Of a stretch of 64,000 bases of DNA, positions 56,440 to 64,000 are shown one piece after another (positions within the stretch are counted from its first letter, which is position 1; each line of letters opens with the position of its first letter). The DNA lies in NCBI GenBank assembly GCA_036250195.1, contig JAVHZZ010000010.1, positions 84,742,757 to 84,806,756 on the forward strand, written 5' to 3'. The notes below the pieces were generated by a model that worked only from the letters and a program-made list of their open reading frames with translations, was not told the origin of the DNA and did not search any database. The translations under genes were made by a program, and so were the position numbers. Source of the stretch: Mixophyes australis (taxonomy: Eukaryota; Chordata; Amphibia; Anura; Limnodynastidae).

Positions 56440-57587
56440 TTATTACTTTGGAAGAATGGCAACGTTTTGGGATTTCCTGTATGTCCGATCTTTGTTACAT
56501 GTTCAGATGTATTGTAGGTCTGAAGGAGGACAGCGGTACGGATACATGGGACACTTAACGAGAATCGCAAACTGTATAGTCCACAGCATTGAAAAGGGGC
56601 CAAACAGTACACTAGCACATCAACTTATTAAAGGTATATTAACTTTGTTTATTACATTATATGTGAGGGCAGTGTTTGTATTTTAAGTGGGTCCTGCTCT
56701 TATCCTATGTGGCCATTGTGCCTCACCTTTCAGTAGCAGCTACTACTACTTGAATAAAAAATAACACTTCCACCCCAAGCTATATATATTTGTATGTTCC
56801 CTGAGGTTTGTTCTGAGATACTAGGGGACAGTTTAAAGCTTATGTGGTGAATTTTAAACCCCTATTGCCTCCCCATAAAGTAGAATAAATTACACATTAA
56901 ATACTAAAATAAGCTGGAGAAATAGGGGAAGGGCAGGTTCCTAGTGGTGCACTAATTGAAAATCATGAATGTAAAGGTGTAGGTTTTGTTTAAGCATATA
57001 AAGTTAATGGCTGGTCATTAATTGGTTAAAATACCTCTACACCTAAAACCTGTGTAAGCTTGTCATCTACTTCTTTCTTTTATTTATTTATTTTATTTTT
57101 CTTTTAATGTAAGCTATTATTTTAGGACTTCTATACACTCGCTCACTACACGGTCAATGCCTCAAACACTGCATTAACACATTGTGCATTGGGGCCATAA
57201 CTGTACACACCAGTGTTTTATAGTGAACTTTGATATATGGGTGCAAGAAACTAATGGACAGTTTAGTGAAAGTTAACACATACAAAGTCTGTCTTCATTA
57301 ATAAGACGCTTTATACTGCATTCACTTGCATGGGGACACAAAGTCAAAGTAACCCACCACGGGTAGATTGAAGGGGCCACTAAACCGCCAAAATTGAAAT
57401 TTTCAGATGTGAACTATGGATAATGTACATGAATATAATATTGGACATACAAGTGGGGATTGTTTTTTTGTGGTAATATGTCCCTTTGTTTTGAACTACA
57501 GAACTGCCAACCGAAGCTCAGGAAAAATGGGAGACCTTCTGCACAAGTTCCTTAGGCGAAACAAACAAGAGGAACACAGTAGATCTA
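44078..57587 (+). CDS. PPP6R3: PPP6R3 (SAPS3), protein phosphatase 6 regulatory subunit 3, 12 coding exons, 3' incomplete
   Basis: PPP6R3 is a SAPS-domain regulatory subunit that binds the PP6 catalytic subunit (PPP6C) and, with ankyrin subunits, directs it to targets in signalling, mitosis and DNA repair. Twelve exons with GT-AG borders join in frame to 513 codons. They start [18 protein letters not shown] and end about NKRNTVDL, the length expected for the SAPS repeat region. Diagnostic stretches include [60 protein letters not shown] and [12 protein letters not shown]. Paralogue choice rests on residues such as [10 protein letters not shown] and [15 protein letters not shown], which fit PPP6R3 better than R1 or R2. 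The acidic, disordered C-terminal third is not in the window. Introns carry DIRS and L1 relics. No frameshift in the exons. Confidence 0.95.
45232..45418 (+). CDS. PPP6R3: PPP6R3 coding exon 2
   Basis: Acceptor CTCTACCCCAG, donor AGCAG|GTACAT. Codes residues 76-138, including [20 protein letters not shown] and [20 protein letters not shown]. Ends in phase 0. Confidence 0.95.
46635..46772 (+). CDS. PPP6R3: PPP6R3 coding exon 3
   Basis: Acceptor TTTTGCAG, donor CTAAAT|GTAAGT. Exactly 46 codons (139-184), with [20 protein letters not shown] and [13 protein letters not shown]. Confidence 0.95.
47372..47437 (+). CDS. PPP6R3: PPP6R3 coding exon 4
   Basis: Acceptor TTTTTATAG, donor GAAGAT|GTAAGT. 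A 66-base exon coding [20 protein letters not shown] plus ED (185-206). The open frame that reads past the donor is intronic. Confidence 0.95.
47912..48024 (+). CDS. PPP6R3: PPP6R3 coding exon 5
   Basis: Acceptor TGTATTCACAG, donor GAAAA|GTAGGT. Codes 207-243 plus two bases: [20 protein letters not shown] and [11 protein letters not shown]. The Lys codon is completed in exon 6. Confidence 0.94.
49049..49162 (+). CDS. PPP6R3: PPP6R3 coding exon 6
   Basis: Acceptor TATCTTTAG, donor CCAGC|GTAAGT. Codes [20 protein letters not shown] and [15 protein letters not shown]. The last Ala codon is split into exon 7. Confidence 0.94.
49400..51390 (+). pseudogene. Decayed DIRS-type retroelement in PPP6R3 intron
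   Basis: Broken + strand frames resemble the reverse transcriptase/RNase H of DIRS elements: [13 protein letters not shown] at about 49960, [17 protein letters not shown] at about 50065-50125, then [10 protein letters not shown] (about 50625), the kind of sequence at the start of the tyrosine recombinase. Matching blocks occur at 54330-55210 and 58240-58480. Many stops and frameshifts; inactive. Ends are not defined, and split direct repeats were not found. Confidence 0.65.
51581..51710 (+). CDS. PPP6R3: PPP6R3 coding exon 7
   Basis: Acceptor TTTTTGTTTCAG, donor CCAAAA|GTAATT. Codes [20 protein letters not shown] through LLLDPPK (to residue 325), phase 0. This is the less conserved loop of the SAPS region. 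Confidence 0.94.
51711..52473 (+). other. PPP6R3 introns around exon 8
   Basis: Introns 51711-51909 and 52063-52473, plus 52618-52701 nearby. Nothing recognised. Confidence 0.5.
51910..52062 (+). CDS. PPP6R3: PPP6R3 coding exon 8
   Basis: Acceptor TTTTTGTAG, donor TCTTG|GTAAGT. 51 codons (326-376): [20 protein letters not shown] and [10 protein letters not shown]. Confidence 0.95.
52474..52617 (+). CDS. PPP6R3: PPP6R3 coding exon 9
   Basis: Acceptor TTCTTTTCCGCAG, donor AAACAT|GTATGT. 48 codons (377-424): [20 protein letters not shown] then [10 protein letters not shown]. The open frame continuing past the donor is intronic. Confidence 0.95.
52702..52766 (+). CDS. PPP6R3: PPP6R3 coding exon 10
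   Basis: Acceptor CTCTCTTCTAG, donor AGACA|GTAAGT. Codes [20 protein letters not shown] plus R and two bases of the Gln codon. Confidence 0.94.
52815..52880 (+). mobile_element. LINE 3'-tail fragment
   Basis: TGTACGGCGCTGCGGACCCTTTGTGGCGCCTTATAAGTCAAAGATAATAATAAT is the 3' end of an L2/CR1-like LINE. A related tail is at 63300-63352. Confidence 0.65.
53073..53730 (+). pseudogene. L1-type reverse transcriptase fragment in PPP6R3 intron 10
   Basis: The + strand encodes [60 protein letters not shown] and [20 protein letters not shown]. These are consecutive reverse transcriptase motifs of L1/Tx1-type LINEs ([28 protein letters not shown]). At least three frameshifts, and the FADD box is missing. 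Dead on arrival or truncated. Confidence 0.85.
53943..54035. repeat. Hairpin-forming inverted repeats
   Basis: GATGGGACCCAGTCACTA (53943-53960) pairs exactly with 53971-53988 across a 10-base loop. A second GGTAGTGACTACCTGTACAGG-type set follows at about 54008-54035, repeating the same words. It lies in PPP6R3 intron 10. No transposon ends are recognised. Confidence 0.75.
54320..55230 (+). pseudogene. DIRS-type retroelement relic in PPP6R3 intron 10
   Basis: Visible pieces: [56 protein letters not shown] (a TDAS...GWG motif), [13 protein letters not shown] and [15 protein letters not shown]. The VAYINHQ box matches the copy at 49.9 kb. Frames are broken, so it is inactive. Confidence 0.65.
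55231..56373. other. PPP6R3 intron 10, remainder
   Basis: No gene or repeat recognised apart from what may be the DIRS 3' part near 55380. Short ORFs have no domain. Confidence 0.4.
56374..56433. repeat. (TA)n microsatellite
   Basis: About 60 bp of TA repeats in intron 10, about 85 bp before the exon 11 acceptor. ORFs through it are artefacts. Confidence 0.95.
56518..56633 (+). CDS. PPP6R3: PPP6R3 coding exon 11
   Basis: Acceptor ATTGTAG, donor TTAAAG|GTATAT. Codes [20 protein letters not shown] and [12 protein letters not shown]. One base of the next Glu codon is left in this exon. Confidence 0.94.
56634..57501 (+). other. PPP6R3 intron 11
   Basis: Ordinary intron, with a T-rich stretch at about 57070-57105. 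No feature recognised. Confidence 0.6.
57502..57587 (+). CDS. PPP6R3: PPP6R3 coding exon 12 (last in window)
   Basis: Acceptor TTTTGAACTACAG. Codes [20 protein letters not shown] then TNKRNTVDL. The donor is taken as GATCTA|GTAGGT; an alternative is GTAG|GTTACT at 57591. The following exon, with the conserved FSDYQ and FGFNDE motifs, was searched for up to 64000 and not found. Confidence 0.9.
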
Positions 57588-57999
57588 GTAGGTTACTGTA
57601 CCGTATGTATGGTTACTCAGTCACCTTTAAGCCTCGGACACATCTGCACATTTTAAACAAAATTTCTTACATAATGTATGTCTCAAATGGAACTCTGCTG
57701 TTGACTTTTAAATTGTGTGCCATATCTACTCAATCTAAGTGTAGGGATTTAATTTTATTTTTCTGAAATCATCAAATCCTTCACTGTCCAGAATTTAATA
57801 AAGCATTAAACTATTAATTAAAATGAATTAAAATTGTATCGCTAATCTTGGAAACCTATTTTTTGTAGGTGTTTTTCCTCTTAATTAAAATGTTGTGCAC
57901 ATCCCTCCGGGACAATTGGTGCTTTTAATCTTTCAGACTTATTGAGGCCATGTACAGTCGTTGAAACTTCACCTTCAGCTGTAGAAGGTTAGAGGACAC

Positions 58000-58720
58000 A
58001 GTGGGTTATGTGTCATCTCTAGAAGACAGGACTTCGATGGACTCCTGTTCCTCATTTCTTTCCAATGCCCTCTGGGCACAAGCTTTTTCTCATAACTTAA
58101 ATCCCTGTAAAAAAAAAAAAATCGGTGTGAAGCCTCATCTGTGGTCATCTGCCTTGTTCCCGATCCGCACACGGGTCAGCGTTTTTAAATCTAATCCCTG
58201 CCTGGTGTCCAAGAGGTGTGGTTCTTTCTGGACTTTCTTTCAAGGGAATGATTCAAGATGGAGTCTGTCAGTGACACGGGCAATTGGGGAAAGGGGGAGT
58301 TTTTGGTGTTCCTGAATATAAAGGATGCTTATGTTCATATCCACATATGAGAGGACCAGCAGAACTTTTTCAGCTTCGTTTTCCTGTGCGCTCCATTTCA
58401 GGCAATCCCTTCCGGCCTTGTAACTCAGTGCACCTTCACCAAGTCATGGACTTGTGGTGGCTTTCCTGCATTATCATGTTTGCTACGTATCTGAGTGATA
58501 TTATAAATGTCCAATCAATAGAGCTGATCATTCATCAATTCTTACCCCTGCTATCCAGCTCCCTTAGTCATACAGCTGAATTGTAAATGGACCAAGTTGC
58601 TGCTGACTTGGTGTGCCTTGGCCCCTGCTTTTATACAGGGCTTCAGAGTGTTACTTCTCCAGAAGAAGATTCACCCCATCTAGAAGCGAATATCTCCACT
58701 TCTGACCAACACTGGCACTA
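58000..58720 (+). pseudogene. DIRS-type reverse transcriptase relic
   Basis: With frameshifts the + strand gives NIKDAYVHI (compare LKDAYLHIPI), NFFSFVF and FQAIPSGLVTQCTFTKSW (compare FQALPFGLATAPRTFTKVM) between 58310 and 58460. These are the central reverse transcriptase motifs of DIRS elements. Together with 49.4-51.4 and 54.3-55.2 kb it suggests repeated DIRS insertions around this gene. Confidence 0.6.
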
Positions 58721-58933
58721 TGATACATAAAGATGGTTGGGCAGTGTTCTCCCCGTAAAACTTTGCCACCCTGGTGGCAATAATTAGTGGTCGGGTAGTC
58801 CCTTTATTTAAAGCAGGTACAATGTCCTTCCTGTGGTATGTCCCTACTTTCTTTTTCCCCTGATGCGGTTCTAGCCATAGCGCTCCTGGTTCCTCCCTCT
58901 TTCCCAACTCTTCTCTCCTGTCATTTTTTACTT

Positions 58934-58964
<31 letters not shown>

Positions 58965-61900
58965 TTTCCCCTATGTTAAAAATTTGGTCGTTTAAAGAAG
59001 GCTGATCAGCCTGACAATAATACTGACAATTATTCTTCTGGTTTTGTAGTCACCTGAGATGTCTTCTGTGCAATGTTGTGCTGAGATTTTTTTTCTTCTA
59101 TATTGTCATGACTATTTATAAATAAATATTTACCAAAAAAAAGTCAAGTGGAGGCAATGTAATATTTTAATAAAATAATGAAGAAAAGCTGGAGGTTATT
59201 TCCCACACTTTTATTATTTATATAGACTCCAAGAGTCAGGTGGCAAGTAAAAACAGCTGGGATGGAGCACCAGCGAAATAGGTTCTGGGGAGAACAGTCA
59301 GTGATAAAATAGCGACCCTGGAACCAGTGACATTTATGCTATGCCATGTACAGGCCATTGAAAATGCTTTTCTGATTTTGTGAAACAAGTCTTTGTCTTA
59401 AGGTCCTTTTTTTTTAATCTATTTTTATTTAATTTTTTCTATCTAACAAGGTAGGTGCCTCCCTGAGATGATAGGTGGGCATCTCGCATATGGTGGCAGA
59501 AAAACCCTTTTTAATTTTAGTGTCTTGTAGTTGCTTCTCCTGGGCCCCCAGGCAATGGTATGCATCTGGATGGGGCTTTGTATACAAGCTATTTTAGCAA
59601 TCTACATTCAGGGTGGTGGACAACTGACGGGTGAGCTCCTGAGCCATCAGCATCTGGACAACAAATCACTGGTCCCTCTCTCCTTATGGTAGTTTTTCAA
59701 GTCATAAATTACAAACTCCTTCTCAATGACTCTGGTACCCGATGATGCATCATTGATGCACTTGCTGTTCTGTGACCATTCCAGTTTGTCTACCTGTTCT
59801 CCCCCTACCTGATTTACAAATTCCTTGGATCCTATAGAAAGTCGCAAGGAGGGGTAAAGCATTTTACTACTTTCTAGTTCATCTCCAGGTCATCTAACCT
59901 TGGTGTCCCCTTTTGGCCTACTTTCTGTCTCGGACCCTTTCAAAGGAAGATACTTAATGGCACGAAGCCATGATTCTTAAGCCAAAGGGTGTTGCAGAAC
60001 CAGATCTTCAGACTCTTGTTCGATAACAGGCCCTTTTCCTTCCATGTTGTCTAGCAGAAGATTTGGAAAGCCAACCTTGCTTGTCTGATGTATTTAATAC
60101 CTCTCATTTTGCTGCTTTTCCTATAGGGGAAAGAATGAAAAAAATGTAATCTGCATTGTGCTACTGTTTCTTAAATGCCACATAGGAAAGTTGAGTTTTT
60201 TTATTCCATACTTTATGTAATTGTTAAAGAAAATCCAGGGTGCAAATAAGTCAGCGAATAGATGTAATGACCAATGTCTGTTCTGTAAGCAGAATGAGTG
60301 CTAGGATAGCAAGTTGGAGTAAATATAGAATTTTTTTTATTATATAAGCACTTTAAATGCAAAATGTGTCCATCCAATAAGTGTGCAAAAATTATCAAAT
60401 GCATTTAAATACACTTAGAAAATATATAATCAATCTATTCATGCATGTCTAGTAAAGGGCTTTGTTTCTGTCGCTTCCTCTAGATTTCTGATTTCTCTTG
60501 GGGTGCATGTTTCTGATCTCTGTGCCAGTTGGCACTGCTTCCTGGGGGGTAAATTTACCCATTTCTAAGGGGTCTGTCTATCCAGAGATATATGGCATTT
60601 TACCTGTAATTAACTACCATGGTAATTTGGCTTATGATGATCACAACTGGAGTGGTGTGTTTGTTTATTTAAGAGCTATTTGTACCCATAGACCCTTAAA
60701 AAGAAAGGTCTTGAAAATGGGGATGGCCTTTAAATCTTGTAGGAAGATATATCCAGAGAGGACATTGGTTATCCCAAAATAGCTCCGCTTATCCTGAGCC
60801 ATCTTAACCCAATTACACCTAAGTAAAGTTTAGCAAATTGTTCCAGTGATAAATGTTAGTGTCAGTAGTCAAAAACCTATTTCAGATATGAAGATTGACA
60901 TTTTACAAAGAAACCATTTTTATTTTAGTTTGAACCATTTACTAAAGGATTTATAGGTACTGAGATGGTTGGGGATTACTTTGGGGGAAACATTATTTAA
61001 ATTGTCTATGTTAAAGTCCATGTACCCCTATCATTATTTACAAATGCGAGGTATGCTAATATCCCATACCACTTACAGGGGGCGCACACTATCTTTGCTC
61101 TTTGTACCCAGAAGCCCCTGTTACTAGTTACATCCTGGTTGAAATGACTGGAGTGTAAGCAGTGGAACATGTTTTTGTCACTATTCCTATTCTGACCTTT
61201 CTCCTGTCACAACTGGATGACACTACCACCTGGCGCAAACATCTCACACACAGTACTTTCCTCTAGGCATGAATGAAAACTGTTCTCAGTGTTATCCATG
61301 TTCAGAAACATTCATATTGTTATGGGAGCCCTGTGTGTGTTTTGATCTTCTCTCTGTACACTTGTTTTAGGCATTTACCAAGGCATGGTAATGGGAGCTC
61401 CTTCATATTCCGTGGTCCTCGGCAGTTAACTATCAATAATGTCACATGAAGTATGACTGTGTTAGCAATGCTCTGTTTCCCCCTGGTTTTAGTTATCCTC
61501 CAGCAAATCAGTCTTGCGTTAACACAAGAGTAATCTGAATTGTCAGGATTTGCAAAGCATCATGGACGCCTCTGTGTATAACGTTATCTCTGAGTGGAAG
61601 GTCCTCCAGGCAGCTCTTTGTTCTTGGAGTTGGTTTGGAATATCCTGCTGTCTGTATCCCACCTATTACAGAATTGGATTTTTATACTTTCCGCTAAATT
61701 CCTGTCTCTGGGGCTGTAGCATGACGCAGGTAATGTGTGCCTGCTTTACAGTCTCCTTGGTGTCTGAATTGTAAACACAGGAGGAACAGTAATAGAGAGG
61801 AGGATGAGTCCCCACACCTAGTGTATATTTCCGATGGATGCAATGTAAACTTAGTGTTTCTATACACACTTCATAATGTTGGCTATTCTGAGTAGAGATT

Positions 61901-62076
61901 AATGGATGATTCATATTCACATTTTGTACAGGTATTTCTAGTTTGCCAATCCCAAGCAATTTGTAGAGCTTAGTGTCAGATGCATCCTATTGATTTACTG
62001 ATGCTTACTATCTACTGTATAAATGGTAGAATGCGTTCGAAAAGGTCTGCAGAACACAATGTTAATATGGGCACCA
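58721..62076. other. Presumed PPP6R3 intron, nothing firm
   Basis: A T-rich stretch lies at 58926-58965. The block 59500-60060 has broken open frames and may be a further retroelement piece, but no motif was identified. ORFs at 60498-60782, 61550-61774 and 61666-61959 lack domains and splice context. Confidence 0.4.
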
Positions 62077-62392
62077 GCGCGGTGGCTTGGTGATTACCAC
62101 TTCTGCCTTGGCACTGTGTTCATGAGTTCCATTTCCGATCATGGCCTTATCTGTGCAGAGTTTGTATGTTCTCCCTGTGTTTGCGTGGGGTTTCCTCCGG
62201 GTGCTTCGGTTTCCTCCCACACTCCAAAAACATACTAGTAAGTTAATTGGCTGCTATCAAATTGACCCTAGCTTGTCTGTATGTATGTTGGGGAATTTAG
62301 ACTGTAAGCCCAAGTGGGGAGGGGCTGATGTGAGCGAGTACTCTGTACAGCGCTGCGGAATTGGTGGTGCTATATAAATAGATGATGATATG
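62077..62392 (+). mobile_element. tRNA-derived SINE, full length
   Basis: The head has an A-box-like GGTGGCTTGGTGATTACCAC and a B-box-like GTTCATGAGTTCCATTTCC, as in a tRNA promoter. The body has GAGTTTGTATGTTCTCCC, GGTTTCCTCCCACACTCC and ATTTAGACTGTAAGCCC. The tail is ACAGCGCTGCGGAATTGG...GCTATATAAATAGATGATGAT. The tail is shared with the LINE at 3569-4190, which probably supplies the machinery. This is the reference copy for the partial ones. Confidence 0.85.
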
Positions 62393-63089
62393 GGAGATTT
62401 GTTATGGTTTTTACCCCAACTTTACAAAGAAAAATGTTTTATACCAGGACCATTAATCTTTATTAATGTGTATTGTAATATTGTTGGGATCCTAGTAAAA
62501 CAGAATATATTTGCTACAAAATTGTGATCATAGGGGAGACTTTTCTGCAGTCTTTCTATCCATAATCCACTGATGGACACTAGACCACCATGTTTAGCCT
62601 TCCATTTTCTTGCAGTAAATAACTGATAAGGGTGCACTAGTTTGCATAGCTCAATATCTGTCTGGTATTGATAGTTATGCATGTCTATATTAATGGTGCT
62701 CCTAATATAAGAAAACTTTTTTAGGCTTTACCTTTTTAGGTTTGGTCCTTGAAATAACGAACTCATTTGCTACAGTAGTCATTTCAAACATGATGTAACC
62801 AAAAAATACCGTACTTGCCCAGTTAAAACATCCATATGTTCTTGTATACGTGTGGTTTTGTGTAACTTTGGCTGGTTTTCATTCTTTGACTGCTTGTTTG
62901 TGTGGCAGGACCAAACTAACCTGTAACCAATCATTTGTGTGATTTAGTGAGTTCAGGGCTTAATGTGGCAGTAGCTACAAGTTATCTCAAATTAACAAAA
63001 GCATGAAGCCATTGACAGGAAGCTAGAGGAAGGAGCAGAGTTAAACAGCAATGATTAATGATGTGGTGATAAACTGTTGCTGGTAGATA
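62393..63089. other. Presumed PPP6R3 intron, nothing recognised
   Basis: A/T-rich, no domain-bearing ORF, no RNA or repeat identified. Confidence 0.4.
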
Positions 63090-63352
63090 TTGGGTGTCAA
63101 ATGTGCCTTTTATGAGGTTGTTAAAATATTCCTCTCGTGCCTGCTGTCTGTTTCTTCCCCCTTTTATTATGTAAGCTCTTATGAGCAGGGAACTCTTCCC
63201 TTCTGTCCCACTTTCATTTCTTCTATTCCTACACCGCTATACTTGCTATGCTATACTCGTTTTAATCTCTACTGTTGTACCCTGGTATACTGTCTATATT
63301 GTATTTTTATGTTTTGTACGGCTCTGCGGATACCTTGTGGCGCCATTTAAAT
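63090..63352 (+). mobile_element. LINE 3'UTR/tail
   Basis: TATGTAAGCTCTTATGAGCAGGGAAC near the start and TGTACGGCTCTGCGGATACCTTGTGGCGCC at the end have the same order as the 3'UTR of the local L2/CR1-like LINEs (compare GTAAGCTGGCGAGCAGGGCC on the - strand at about 3700). Confidence 0.6.
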
Positions 63353-63861
63353 AATATAGTGATCTTATAGTGCTGGCTACAACATAGAACGTGGATGGAT
63401 TGGGTACGGATGATGCAGATATTTTGCATCAGGCTTTGCTCTTTTTAATAGATTTTGTCCGGATTTGCAGGGGGTAGTTCCACCCCCTGCCCTTTTTCAA
63501 TCAGTTCAGTTTTTTTTCCCACTTTATGTGCCTGGCCGTGGTTCACACTTAACATTACGTTTGCCTCTGTTCCCCACCCCTCCAAGCACTGCCAGAATGA
63601 GGGAGCTCAGCATCTGTGAGATCTTGTCCCAGCCACAGTTACATGTGTACAGTTATAAAACACTAAGGTTTTATTTTTATGCAGTTTTTTGCTGTTATCC
63701 ATTCTATACTACTATTTGAGAACTCCACATAGTCTTTTTCATAATTGCCTTTCTCATTTGTTTACATATGAAAGACATAGATAATGTGTAAGCCTGGCAT
63801 CTAAAGGGTTAGAAGCTATGCAAATGAAAAACTGGCTGCTTTTGTAGTCTATACCCCTAAG

Positions 63862-64000
63862 GCGGTGGTTGGCAACCTTCTATCAGTAGCTGCTAAAATC
63901 TAGTCAAGCCAAGGTGTGCCAGTTGGGTGTATGTTCACATTTATAGTAATGGGACCAGCAAATAAACGTTCATGTTATGCCACACAGTAGTGTCCCTCAG
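63862..64000 (+). mobile_element. hAT-like end at the window edge, with minisatellite unit
   Basis: GGCGGTGGTTGGCAACCTT resembles hAT termini of the CAGCGGTTGGCAACCTT type. The last 30 bp are one unit of the 30-bp minisatellite found at 9474-9745 (TATGCCACACAGTAGTGTCC). The other end lies outside the window. Confidence 0.45.

Noticed and set aside
57588..64000. Further PPP6R3 exons after exon 12
   Set aside because: I looked for the conserved FSDYQ and FGFNDE region and for exons coding acidic stretches but found none.

Overview
The window looks like vertebrate nuclear DNA, most likely from an amphibian and probably a frog. The coding sequence is a vertebrate gene split by many introns. The rest is dense in hAT, PIF/Harbinger-like, Tc1, L2/CR1-like LINE, tRNA-SINE, DIRS and Penelope/hammerhead-type repeats, with many (TA)n tracts. 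There are no operons or bacterial signals. The species assignment is inference from this repeat flavour and from the protein sequence.

One protein-coding gene is supported. Twelve coding exons of PPP6R3 (SAPS3, protein phosphatase 6 regulatory subunit 3) lie on the + strand between 44078 and about 57587. They splice in frame to 513 codons, covering the SAPS domain from its start methionine. The rest of the gene lies beyond the right edge. A CCAAT- and E2F-bearing promoter-like region at about 33.1-33.65 kb and a possible 5'UTR exon at 38830-38961 may form its 5' end. A complete tRNA-Ala(AGC) gene sits on the - strand at 32670-32742, just upstream of that promoter.

Layout. 1-2.05 kb: a 73-bp minisatellite with higher-order structure, cut by the left edge. 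2.4-32 kb: intergenic DNA made largely of nested transposons. Many have perfect or near-perfect 8-bp target duplications, notably hAT elements at 2371-2632, 5242-7641, 11721-12112, 17072-19795, 21336-22044, 28697-28838, 30136-30425, 30692-30876 and 31855-32019. Others are TWA-flanked palindromic MITEs. L2/CR1-like LINE fragments share their 3' tail with the local tRNA-derived SINEs. 32.6-33.7 kb: tRNA and promoter. 34.1-34.4 kb: a long TG/TA tract. 35.8-36.9 kb: a dead Tc1 transposon. 44-57.6 kb: PPP6R3 exons, whose introns hold decayed DIRS and L1-type retroelements. 57.6-64 kb: intron or downstream sequence with another DIRS relic, a full-length SINE and a hAT-like end at the edge.

The most unusual signals are hammerhead-ribozyme-like motifs on the - strand, best at 16110-16153. 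That one lies inside a repeat embedded in (TA)n, which suggests a Penelope-like or retrozyme-type element. The other leading signals are a 2.7-kb hAT-like element with an unrecognised 298-residue ORF and duplicated modules, and a set of hAT-type elements with long palindromic cores.
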